Assembly (NCBI GenBank): GCA_963978905.1 | Contig: OZ022259.1 | Span: 21,302,068-21,366,067, forward strand | Reading direction: 5' to 3' | DNA length: 64,000 nucleotides | DNA from: Trichostrongylus colubriformis | Lineage: Eukaryota > Nematoda > Chromadorea > Rhabditida > Trichostrongylidae | Part shown: positions 10,976 through 21,679 of the stretch, in pieces | How positions within the stretch are numbered: position 1 is the stretch's first letter | Layout of the letters: each line of letters starts with the position of its first letter | Position numbers and translations under genes: made by a program | Notes under the pieces: model-generated | Seen by the model: the letters and a program-made list of their open reading frames with translations, nothing else | What the model was told of the DNA's origin: nothing | The model's database searches: none

Positions 10976-13900
10976 GTCGGATCACATCAGTGTGAGTACC
11001 CGTTCACGTCACTAGTGCTTGCACATGCCTTCCGTCCACGCGGTGTATCTTTCGAACCCGACGAAGATCCTTCGCATGTCATCGGCGACATTCATTTCAA
11101 TGACGACGTGCCATGGACTCGTTAGTTCCTGTTGATTCGTGACTGTAGTACTGGGTCATTTCAAGGTAATGTCGCTCTTTTTTTCGAGAAAGAAAGCTCC
11201 CTATAATATCACAAGTTTGCGCAGCATTTTATGTATCATCTGAAAGAGATATATCTGTTCCACAAAGGAATGTGTATGTACAATTTTTGGGTGTTTTAGA
11301 ATGGGACCGATTTTCAGACTGATAATGGTAGGCTTAGTCGGCAAAAATTGACCACACCAGCACCTCAATTAAAACTATATTCCGCTTTTTGAAACATTCA
11401 TATGTCTCTTACTCCGTCTCGACCCGCTGTCCGATAAGTGGTTGATCGAGAGGTCGTGTCACTCTTATTTCAATTTGGTTTTTCCGCCACAGCTCGTTGA
11501 TTTTGATAATTTCTTGAGTCGAGGCAAAAAAAAAATTTTCAACTAGTCCATTGACAGAGTTGTGAACCGTTGAGAATGTGTAGTGAGGAGGGACAAGAAT
11601 GCATTATTGACCGAATTTCTTATTTTTCTTTTGAAAAAAAATGTGAAATAACGTGAACTGGACCTCTATTACGTGGTTCAAAAATTCAGAGTGAATAACA
11701 CTCAAAATCATTGTGGAACATAACCTCGTTCAAGCAGAAAAGTCCTCTCGAAAGCTTGTAAGGCAATGTTGGACAGATTGAAGGCAGTGATAGGGGTAAT
11801 TCGGGCTGAATATGGATGAACCATTAAATATGAAGGTCGAGGTGCTTCACGGAAGAGAAGAAATAGCGAATGAAACGGTCAACACCCGCGAAATTATACC
11901 CCCTTCCCACCGTCTAACCTCTAAAGGGGCTGGTCGCCCTGAAAAAGGGGACGGACTGCCATAAGAAAAGTAGTAGCGTTGAAGAAGACGGCTTTTATAA
12001 AGCCCGAAGGCACTCTTTCTTACCGGAAATTTCGCCGCATATAGTCTATTTAGGCCCTTAGCTTTCATTTGCATGACCCTCTTTAGGAGTTCCCATTACC
12101 CCCATTTCCCCTATCACTATCTTTAAGAGGTGGTAAGTTTGTTTGAAATAAACGTCAGTACTTTTGGAAAAAAGAAATTTAGAGGAGAAGTGACACGACT
12201 TCTCAATCATCGATCAAGCAGTTGGTGGAACTTGCAGAACAGGTCGAAACTAAGTACGAGACACATGTTTGGTTGATTTTCCTCAAGAGTATAGCGTTTT
12301 GTTTAATTGCCGGCTTCGTCAATTTGGTCGACTAGATCTACCACTTCACTAACCTGGAAATCGGCTTCTTTCTTGAACACCCAAAAATTGTAAGTACCTC
12401 TTTGTAAAGCACATAAACTTTCGGATGATATACATATAAAATGCTGCACAAACTTTTGATACTATAAGAAAATTTTTCCTTGAAAAAAAGCGGCATTACT
12501 TATGGAATGGCCCAATACCTTGACCCATTGTATTTCAAATCGATGTTGTTCACGGTTTCAAATGTTTTAGCTGCTTTACTGCATGCGACTGCAATTCATG
12601 AGATTGGTCATGCTCTCGGATTGCCACATGTTGGTGATGTGAACAGTGTCATGTATCCAATACTTGTCGAAGGGCAACAATTCACCCGACAAGATATCTA
12701 TATCATTCAGAGCCTTTACGGTACGTACTGAATCATTTGCAGTACTTTTGAAGGAATCTTCTTAGATGACTCATGATCCTGATTCCTTCCGAAATCGGGA
12801 CCCATTACATGAATAGAAACACGAAAAGAACTAAGAATTTCTTCAGTTCCAAATAAGAAATCGAAAAACTAAAAGAAGACCAATCTGTTTGAATTCCCGC
12901 CGAGCAACCTTTTGACAGTTGACGGCGGGAAGGGTGCGGTCCAGTTTGTCGCGTCCAATGTGGTTTGCTTGCTGCTCGACGTTCCTGATCACGTGACAGC
13001 GGCCTCTTCACTTCTGGAGCCTCCGTGGCTGCTCCCACCCGGATGGCCTCCCGTAGGAGTCGCTTGAGGACCTAAGTATCAGCCGGATTCATGATTTTAG
13101 CATGAAACTTTATATGTAGCCCATAGTAAGCTATTGCAACATGTGACCTTCACTCATCGCTGACCAAATCCATCTTCTTCACACGTTTGGATCACATTCG
13201 GACCCAGTTAACAATTTTCGTCTGAAAACGGAACATTCCAGTGCACGCTCCGCCCATCGTGTGCGGAGCCTAACATGGTCCACGTGTGGTCTTTATTTCT
13301 TGTCCCATGCCCTACTCATACACACTTGTTCCCATCTCCACAAGTCGTTTTTTGCATAACACCTAATTTCGTGACAGAAGGACGGACGGACGTACAGACA
13401 GGCAAAGCGTTTTATAGTAGGGATGCTGATTTTATCCATATTTGGCATCACTTAGCTCAATGAAGAATGGCTGATACATTGACATTCTGATGTTTGACCT
13501 CTTTTCCTTGCTACGGTATCTATTTTTCACCTTGAAACCTGCTACTGTGGAGATCGCCCACAGTAAGCTAAGTAGAAGATACAATCGAATTAGGTATTTC
13601 TACAGTAACTGCTTATTTGTTGGCATGTCCACGAAGACCCTCTTTGCCAGTAATCAACCAATCGCAAGCGTTTTTTTACACATTTTCGATGTTGTTTCCT
13701 ACTTTTTTGTCAGCAGTTTTTTTTTAGGTCCGCCGGGAGGAGAAAGGAGTGCTGAAAGGAGTAAATTAATTAACAGCATCCGAGCGAGTGATGAGACTTT
13801 CATTAAGGAACGCAGCGAAAATGAGCACGATAAGGATGAACATGAGGAGGATAAAGAGTATGCATTGTTTTATTTCATATAATCATATTTTGAACAAACT

Positions 13901-16900
13901 GCCACGTGATCGAGTAAAATATTTGAACCAAAGCGCGAACAGCAGCCGTCGTACGAGATGCATGACGACTGAAACAAAGCATGAATACCATACACAGCGA
14001 TGAGAAGCGTATAAGAAAGTCCTTTTACCACTACGACTAAGCGACCGAAGTTCTGATGATAAGCCCCTTCTCCCTGTAACTGGTTCAGTTATCAGCAGGT
14101 TTCAGGCCACATCCATGCACATCAGAAGCAGACGCAATCACAACGTTCCGTGGAGAATTCATTGTGTTCAAGGTGAGTCAGTCCTTATTCATCAGCGAGG
14201 GTCATGGCTAATATATAACAGCAGTGGGTATTAGTTCAACTTGTGCTAATAAAGGCTGTCGCTACGCATCCGCGCTCTTGGTTGTTTCAATTTCGGCGGG
14301 TGTATATCGTTAGATCAAGATTTCGTATCGCAAGGTCTCCAGCGCGAGTTACTGCAGCTGACTGGGATTCCCATCTAAACGCCATGGGCTAATGTGGTGA
14401 AGCCCTTTAAAGAAAGATGATCACAAATAACAATAGATCGATGTACGCATTCATACGTAAAAACAAACAACTCACGTTCGTCACGCAGATCGTCGCGCGC
14501 CCAAAATTAGACCTGAAGTCGTATTTATACTTTACGGCACCTGCACCAGCTTCGATCGACGGCGGTCAAATCATGTACCCTCTGGCGTCGGTGCCGCAAA
14601 GTATGAATGCGGTATAACGATATAAACTCAATTTTGGCAGGATAGCTAGCAGAAACTGTATTCTGCTTATAATAGGTATTATGTTTGATGAAAATTACCA
14701 AATCACGATGGAGTGCAGGGTTTGATTGACTGCAACACGACCCGATCAATGACCATGTGAGTGCTAGCGGCGCCCTTTGCTGGCCCACATCTACCGTGAT
14801 ACAGAAGACGCGGAACAATGTAATAAAAAGATAATCTCCAGGGTAAATGGCTCTGGCGAGTTGTGAACGACGGTCGAGGGATCTATGGTCCGAATTTAAT
14901 ATCTGATGTTTTCCCTGGATTACCTGACAAAATCGACGCTGCAGTGGAAATACAAGGACAAATATGGATATTTTCCGGTACGCTAAGTTCGCAAATGTCA
15001 ATAAAAACCAAAAATGAATAAAAATAAGAAAGTGTAGGTGGATTAGCACGAAAATAGGTGAATTTGCACGAAATAATTATCGTTCACTTAAAGTCAAAGA
15101 CGGTGGCCAGGACAGTGTGACGTCCAGGAGACGAAATATGTTAACCATAGGGGTACTTGCGCCATTGGCGCATTTGAAGCAAATGAAGAAGGCTCTATGC
15201 CTGCAATGCTCCACTTCCAAGCGTGTCGAGTGGTGCGGATGACCGCTAGGGATCACTGTTGGGCGTGACACCAATCAATACGGGAGTGATACACGAACCA
15301 GAAAATACCTCCATTGCCAGAATCAACGAGAATAACGGAGTGGCATGTCCAAGATTATCGTCCTTTTATTTTGTTCGTCCTTTTTTGTTTTTCTCCATTG
15401 TTAGATCATCGTGTCCAACGGTGGAACTGTCAAACCCATAATCGAATGTGATTTTCTAATGGTAACAATGGACATGACTGATAGAGTGATTACTAAATGT
15501 TGGTATAAGGTCTATGAGACGAAAATAATAAAGTTGGCCATATTTCTCCGCATTAATTGAATAATTGCTCATTTTTGATTTTCTTTGATGTTCGCGTAAG
15601 TCCAACCAACAAACGCGTTCAAGGTGATCGCTACTGGATATACTCTGAACGGCGCCTCCTGACTGGTCCACGGCCGTTGAGTCATTTAGGACTACCTGAG
15701 AACCTCGAACGAATCCGTCTCGCTTATCAGTGGCATTATTTTGAGTGCGTTTCGGGATTTTAGCTTTTTACGATATATGACAATCTTGAAACTGGGGTAT
15801 TTTTCATGATCCTTATTGTGTTGAGAATTTTTCAGTCCTCCAGCAACCTATTTCTGGGCGGAACGTGATTATTGGAAACTAGACGTGAAGTCTGGACGAG
15901 TCGAAGATTCATATGCACGCCGAATAAGCTTGAATTGGAAGCACGTACCTCAGGACGCTACAGCAGCTTTCAGCCGTGATAAAGGTTATTGCAATATTGT
16001 TCATAGATTGCTGGAACATACACGTTCCCGCAAACAATGATACAGTGTCGTACATAAATGCCATCATGCGCGATCACTTTGTGTCACCGCTACGCGCTCA
16101 GGGTGTGTAGACTTAAGTCGAATTTTCGCGCGGCGGTGAGCGCGCCGCGGATTTCTTCGCGTGTAATTACGCACATTGCAACACTCCCTTTAGAGTTTTA
16201 CGCCCGAATTAATTACTTTTCAATTAGTATTGTAATTATGGAATGCTATCGTTTCTTTAACTTTTTATGATACTATTTAGTCTTTTCAGGGCACAAAAGT
16301 TATTGTTTTTGGATAATAATGAGATGAACAGCTATTCCTTGAACGACCTCCATAGTATCAGACGCTTGCGTCCTGAGCGGAATTTCAACCGACCGTGGCA
16401 AGTTGTCCACGAGTGAGTGCGATGTCGCAAAACAAAAATTCGACATAACACTACACACACACGCGCTAACGTTTGGCTCAGCCCACACAAAATTAGTTCA
16501 AAGTTGATTTCCAGAGCTAGAACTGTAAGCCGCTGAGAGGACGAAAGATGACCTAGGATTCGTGTTGTAAATAGATAGCCTGTTTTAGTAGATATGTAGG
16601 AGCGACCGACGTAGCAAAAGTTCACGGCGTGCCGCGCGCGGCCTACTTCCGCGGGAACAGGGCAAATGACTCAGGCCGCGTTCATACTATGCGGCGGCAG
16701 GGCGTGGCTGCGTCTACAGACAAAGAAGCAGTGGCACGGGGGAGGTGCAGAGACGACGCAGGCAACGAGACAAGGTGGCAAAGACGGAAACGCAGAGACA
16801 CGCAGCCACGCTCTGCCGCCAGCACCGCAAAGTGTGAATGCTTCCTTATCCCCCCCCCCCCCTCCCCCATGCACAAGTGTCGCGCACAGCTTGCCGCGAT

Positions 16901-17467
16901 GTGATTTTTCAAAATTGCGCTGCACACCGCATTCGCTTGCCGGGAATTCTCCGCGTGAGATCTGAACGCGGCGTAACGTGAGTAGCCGCTACCTGCGCCC
17001 CATACGTTTTGAAAGGCAATATGAGGGGATTTCGATCGAACGTGGGACACCACACCATAGCAACCGATCACAATACACAAATCGCACGCGTATTTCTTTT
17101 TGTATGCTGCTAAGTTTTTTTTTTGCTTAATGGTGCATCCAACAAATCCCGTATGCTACAGGAACCGCGACGCGACTGCTTGCAACGGATATTGCCATAT
17201 TTGTCATATTATTTGCCATATTAAGATGAACTTTTCTGTTTCGTTCCAGAATTATATTTCGTGCAAGGCGATTTGGTCTACCGCATGAATACAACCGATT
17301 ATCGATTACCGGTATCCAAAGGGTATCCGGTCACGATCTCCAAATACTGGTCGTTCTGCACAAAACACATTGAACCCACTGCTTTTGCATCTCCACAAAT
17401 CAATGCCGCATCCGTCTTTTTCATTCCGATTGTGATTTCAGTGTCTTTACTGTACTTTCATTCGTAA
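10976..17467 (+). CDS. Matrix metalloprotease, GPI-anchor-like tail (5' exons not found)
   Basis: Secreted zinc endopeptidase (matrixin) that would cleave extracellular proteins at the cell surface. Exons: 10976-11120, 12571-12720, 13728-13857, 14106-14172, 14842-14977, 15624-15744, 15836-15984, 17250-17467; all phases agree, giving 371 residues. Exon 1 carries LAHAF and GDIHFNDDVPW. Exon 2 carries the zinc site HEIGHALGLPH (the first His at 12597) and the Met-turn VMYP, then SLYG. Exon 3 is an acidic hinge. Exons 4-8 encode a four-bladed hemopexin domain from PCTSEADAITTFRGE to the closing Cys in YWSFC; the 45-codon exon 14842-14977 is essential to complete blades 1 and 2. The last residues (INAASVFFIPIVISVSLLYF then HS-stop) resemble a GPI signal, as in nematode zmp-1-type MMPs. 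Signal peptide, propeptide and the N-terminal catalytic half are missing. A possible poly(A) signal is at 17,980. Confidence 0.88.
11195..12470. mobile_element. Fold-back element, family C, with nested MITE
   Basis: The left end (CCCTATAATATCACAAGTTT, then ATTTTATGTATCATC) and the right end (GATGATATACATATAAAAT, then AAACTTTTGATACTATAAG) are inverted, each arm being about 300 bp. A related arm lies at about 9985-10,480. The element occupies the first metalloprotease intron seen, and a family E MITE is inserted between its arms. Confidence 0.6.
11781..12117. mobile_element. MITE, family E (GCAGTGATAGGGG ends)
   Basis: Left end AAGGCAGTGATAGGGGTAAT, right end CCCCTATCACTATCTTTAA, enclosing a non-coding middle that matches the copy at 29.1-29.45 kb in parts (for example GAAACGGT near the left and TTCATTTGCATGACC near the right). 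Nested inside the family C fold-back. The minus-strand open frame 11,847-12,074 lies inside it. Confidence 0.55.
12840..13065. mobile_element. MITE, family D (inverted copy)
   Basis: Reverse complement of the element at 10,605-10,862: CCGTGGCTGCTCCCACCC here against GGGAGCAGCCACGGGGG there, and CACGTGA in both. The two copies flank metalloprotease exons 1 and 2 in opposite orientation. Confidence 0.5.
14519..14617. mobile_element. Short fold-back MITE, family A
   Basis: Left end GTCGTATTTATACTTTACGG, right end CCGCAAAGTATGAATGCGGT, about 100 bp in all. It lies in the metalloprotease intron between hemopexin exons 4 and 5. Confidence 0.55.
16674..16842. mobile_element. Fold-back MITE, family A
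   Basis: Begins GGCCGCGTTCATACTATGCG after TCA and ends CGCAAAGTGTGAATGC. Inner inverted arms are present (GGGCGTGGCTGCGT / ACGCAGCCACGC). It lies in the last metalloprotease intron and is followed by a C-tract at about 16,850-16,862. Confidence 0.65.
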
Positions 17468-17957
17468 CTCTGCTTCAACTGTTGTACTGCCTTCTCCAAA
17501 ACGTATGCTTTCGTTACCGATTTCATTCCGGAATTATGGAAAAAAATCAATCTCTTATAACTGTTTTTCAACGACTTTATTCGGGTTCTTTGGCGGCACA
17601 AAATCTCGAAAATTTAGCGACCCGTATTCATCTACCACTTCATATCATATGAACTATTTATACTGTCTACGCACTAAGCCTTCTAAAACTAAGTAACTGC
17701 CTTGTTAGGTACTGACTCAACGAAGGCGACCGATTTGCTGCTCATTCGTAAAGTGATGAGAAGGCACTACTGGTAGACTACTGAATTTCGTGGTATCTCT
17801 CCTCGTTGTTTCCCAGTTTTTCCTTCTTTCCTGTTACAAAATCTTCTGCTTATTAGGCTCTTTCCCGATTATCTGCTGCAAGCATCCCTTGTTACTTGTG
17901 TCACCTATTCTTCAAAGTATCCTCACTTGTACATATCGGTTTCTGGCCGCTGTTATT

Positions 17958-17985
17958 TTTATTGATTGTTATTATTATGAATAAA
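17958..17985. terminator. Convergent poly(A) signals
   Basis: AATAAA on the + strand at 17,980-17,985 could end the metalloprotease transcript (513 bases after its stop). AATAAA on the - strand (TTTATT at 17,958-17,963) could end bcl-7 (about 100 bases after its stop). If both are used, the two 3' UTRs overlap by a few tens of bases. Confidence 0.4.
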
Positions 17986-18060
17986 CGATGGCTGTACAAC
18001 ATGAAACGAGCAATCAGCAAATTCACAGAGATCAAAGGTAGGCCGATAGAAAAAAAGACA

Positions 18061-19668
18061 TTAATGACCCATCTCAGCATCGCGCATAGCGCTGAAATCC
18101 GTTGAGCCGTGTTCGGTACTTGGTTGATAATTTTGTGGTTCGAATGTTTGATTGGAATCAGAATCAAAGGCAGCCTCAGAAAACCCTGTGTTGGAATCAT
18201 CGTTGATATTGGCACCGAATCGAGCGAGTCGAGGAGCGTTTGGTGCGGTAGCCGAATCTGTAATCACATACATTATTTAAAACCAACGAAATGGAAATCA
18301 TCGAACGATTTTTTCTATATGGATAGAGCTAACCTTGTGAATTTTCTTCTGTAGATTGTATAGTATTGCTGGCATCCTCATCTATAGCAGGCTTTGTGAT
18401 TTTAGGAGGTGGAATATTCATCTGTGCGGTCACTATAAAAAGAAGAATCATACCGAGAACAGGTTTCAGGTTGGAGCTGGTTCCTCCTCCACTGCTCGAA
18501 ATCTTCAAAACCACTCCTGGCTTCAGAGGTGGAAAGCCTAAGCCGCCGTCCGAGTTCGCGATTTTGTGGTGTCGCGACTCCGCACGTAGGTTGCGGTAAT
18601 GCAAGATCTCAGGCCGCGGTCATACTCTGCGTGTCTGCGTTAGTTGACGCCGGCACCGGCGTCAACTCACGCAGGCACTTGCGTGAGTTGACGCCGGTGC
18701 CGGCGTCAACTAACGCAGACACGCAGAGTATGACCGCGGCCTCACGGTCGCAGTATCGCGTGCGACAGAACGACGTCGCAAAAACGTGAAGCCTGATGGC
18801 GGTCTCACACGATCTTCTCCTAATTCAATGCCTTCGTGCACCCATATATAATCACACTATTACTACTTTTATCTACTACATCACTATCACCACTCAAAAA
18901 AAACGGAAGAATGTGGACTGGAGTGAACCTGCTCAGAAAGCCCACGAATAAACAGGATTGACATTTGTAAGCAACATGATCCAATTTATACCCCAAGGTC
19001 ACAATAACATCTTGTAAGCAAAATACAATCAGCTTCAAATTCGTGTAGTAATAGATGCATATCATATCACGATAATTACGTACGTATCGACAAAACATTA
19101 CCGTGATTGTGCAATTCTATGAAATGCAAAATTGCTGGGTCGATAGTATCTATTCTCCACTCGAATCGTAAGGCCACTGTCAGACCTTGCGATTTTGCAA
19201 TTCTGTGATTTTGAGGTGCCGTGGCTCCGCACGCGAAGTTACGGCATTCCACAATCTCAAGGTCACAGTATAACGAGCGAAAGTGCGACGTCGCAAAATC
19301 GCAAAAATGCAAAGTCTCAAAGACGCAAAATCGCGGAGCCTGATGGCGACCCAAGCGAAATGTTGCATGGTATAACTGCGGCCCTAGTGAATCCTGTGAG
19401 AAAACATAATTTTTATGATAGTATCAATAAAATTGTGATGAGCATTCCCCTCCATCGTCCAATATCAACTGTGTGAAGCGAATAAAAAATATGAAAGACG
19501 AATTGACATACCAGGAACCCATTTCTGTATTTTAATGGCAGTATCCTTGATTAGCACCCATTTTTTCTCCCATTTCCGCACTTTTTCTATAGAACTAATG
19601 ACTTTCCGCAATTCGTCTTTAGTTCGATTTCTCGTTTCTGCACGATGTGTTCGGTTGGCTGAGTACAT
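18061..19668 (-). CDS. bcl-7: BCL7-family SWI/SNF subunit
   Basis: Complete three-exon gene on the minus strand: 19668-19512, 18432-18334 and 18257-18061. Phases agree and give 150 residues. BCL7 proteins are small accessory subunits of SWI/SNF (BAF) chromatin remodellers in the nucleus. The conserved N-terminal signature is obvious: [32 protein letters not shown], then a KWVP-VT junction across intron 1. The C-terminal two thirds are acidic/polar and low-complexity, ending DAEMGH, as usual for the family; at 150 residues it is shorter than vertebrate BCL7 (about 210). The start ATG is two bases after a CAG acceptor (19,671-19,673 on the minus strand), consistent with spliced-leader addition. 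Intron 1 (18,433-19,511) holds two family F repeats and a perfect palindromic MITE. Confidence 0.9.
18540..18830. repeat. Family F repeat, interrupted by a palindromic MITE
   Basis: CGCGATTTTGTGGTGTCGCG, CGACTCCGCACG and GACGTCGCAAAAACGTGAAG match the uninterrupted copy at 19,170-19,345 and a third copy at 23,090-23,240 (CGCGGCTCCGCACGCGAAG). The palindromic MITE at 18,612-18,741 splits it. Confidence 0.55.
18612..18741. mobile_element. Perfect 130-bp palindromic MITE, family A, TCA target duplication
   Basis: Two exactly complementary 62-bp arms enclose a 6-base loop (GGCACT). Each arm contains a second palindrome (GTTGACGCCGG-CA-CCGGCGTCAAC). Flanked by TCA on both sides (18,609-18,611 and 18,742-18,744); the family F copy at 19.25 kb shows the empty site with a single TCA. 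A 3-bp TNA target duplication suggests a PIF/Harbinger-like mobiliser (inference). Confidence 0.85.
19170..19345. repeat. Family F repeat, uninterrupted copy
   Basis: Rich in CGCAAAATCGC-type words and containing GCTCCGCACGCGAAG. It provides the empty-site comparison for the palindromic insertion at 18.6 kb. Open frames on the minus strand over it are not coding. Confidence 0.55.
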
Positions 19669-21679
19669 ATCTGAATCATGGCGTCAAGGGCTACAAGCGA
19701 AAAAATGAGATCGTAAGATATACATGGAAGAACGATAGACAAACAAAAAAAACACTACGGTACGCTACTAGTGAAAATACTATGGCACGCTACTATCAAA
19801 ACATTACTGATTCGCAAAAATTGTAATAGATTTCACGAAAAACAGACAGTGATATAGGCGCGACAAATTTACAGCGCTTGAAAAAATTACAAAAATGAAC
19901 TACGAAGCAAGCATGTCGTGATTTGTTCGACACTTAGGCATCAGAATTATAGCAAAACTTATTCTAACAAGCAAAAAAACCATAAGAGCGGCCACCTCAT
20001 AGCTTGGTTGGATTGCAAATTTTTGGGTTTCGTCACGGCCCGGACATATTTTGAACACTTATTAAGCCAGTAATGTATTTCAATTTATTAGCAGTCCTGC
20101 CATTATATTCAAAGGCACAAAGGCAACGAATTTCGTACAAGAAACCAAAAATCAAAGCGGTATCAGCAGCCAAACATTCCTATTGCAAGCAAGGTCAAGA
20201 CTTTATCATCTTCATCATTAGAAGTTTGGATAGGAAATACTACAATATTATTCTTATAGAGAAAAGCAATACAAGCAATAGAGTAAATGAAAGAGCGAAG
20301 TAATGGCACTTTGCCAAAAACTGCCGCTCGCACCACGGCTGTGACGCAGTTCTCAACGGAGCGCTTCAAATTGCTTATTTTTCGTTTTTTGGACTACAGT
20401 GTTTGATACTCCTACGGCTACATTCTACGGCTAATATTTAGCCAGTGCGGCTGAAAGGAGCTAACCCTCGGCTTGACGAGTTTTCATAATCGCTTGAAAA
20501 AAATCGCTTTAAATCTAACGGTGTCCATTGATAAGCCACTAGAAGATCATGAGAAGGATGTTTCGAATGCTTTCACCCAAAAAGAAACAAGCATGCTAAG
20601 GTGTCACGGTGGGGGCTCCGGTCAACGATCAACGCATAAACGCCATTTGTGCAAAATAAAAACAAAGTGGGCAACGGTAAACAAAATGTTTCTGGGAAGA
20701 TCGTGAGCCAGGTGCTGTGGATTTTATGATTTGGGAATTTAAAAAATTAATTGCTATATAAACTATTTTTGCCCCACACCCCTGCCACGTTCCACAATAT
20801 GGTGTACTGTTAAATGTACTGGGCAATGTGTTTTCATTTTTTGACACACGGAAATGCGGGTAGATGGGTCTGCGGGATGAGGGAGAGAGCCAAAAAATGT
20901 TATCGGTTGTTGGAAAACTTGCAAGTGCTATCGCAATGAGGGGGGGGGGGGACAACCGACTATGAACGCTTTTTTCCCTGAGCCTAGAAAGGGAGGGACC
21001 CTTTCACTCCTCTAATGAGGTTTAGGCAGAAATGTACGCTTGAGTATACAAAGTGATCCCCGGAAATCCCACATAGACGTCTAGGTGTACAAACTTTTAC
21101 ATGATGCCCCCTCCCCTCCCCTTATTGCGATAGCCCCAAGTTGTATATAAAAGTGCGGCTTTGGTAATCAAGAGTCTTGTGAAGGGGTCTTTCCACACAT
21201 CTCATTCTTCGGAACGCACTAAAGTGAAATGTCATAGGTTGACAGTGTATCTGAGATTGCTTTCCCCTGTTTTCATCCATGTGATCTCAAATCACTGTCA
21301 TGCACAGTATGTAAACTACGCCATAGTAGAGTTCATTTCACTCTGTTCAGAAGTTCGAAACATCCCCCTCCAAATTCGCTAAGGGCCCAATGAAAATTTT
21401 TTTCGATCAATCTTTGTATGGCATTGTTTTAAATGTTCGCAATTGTCGTCAACGATGCGCCATACGTGAAGCGTGCGGCTTGTGGATCAGTCTGGCGGGC
21501 GTGACCTGTGGTTATTGGCGTGTCGTTTTTACCAATGCAATTGCATTTCCAATTATATTTGTCAAAGGGGATATAAATATCCTTCACCTTGGAGTTATGA
21601 GTTTCATGTGTATGTAGAGTGTAGTCAATCGAACCGTTTACTCTACTGAATTTACTTTGCTACATATTTATTGAAGGGA
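19669..21679. promoter_or_regulatory. Intergenic region between two divergent genes
   Basis: Separates the start of bcl-7 (minus strand) from the start of the nuclear-protein gene (plus strand), so it must hold both promoters. I see no element I can name with certainty. A run of 12 G occurs at about 20,941-20,952. The open frames here are short and overlap on both strands. Confidence 0.45.

Noticed and set aside
16629..17080. Several 84-132-codon open frames
   Set aside because: All cross the family A MITE and its C-tract inside the last metalloprotease intron.
18329..18451. A small secreted protein starting [12 protein letters not shown] on the minus strand
   Set aside because: The MILLFI part is intron sequence ending in TATAG; the following codons join in phase to the BCL7 KWVP exon, which gives the conserved WVPVT junction.
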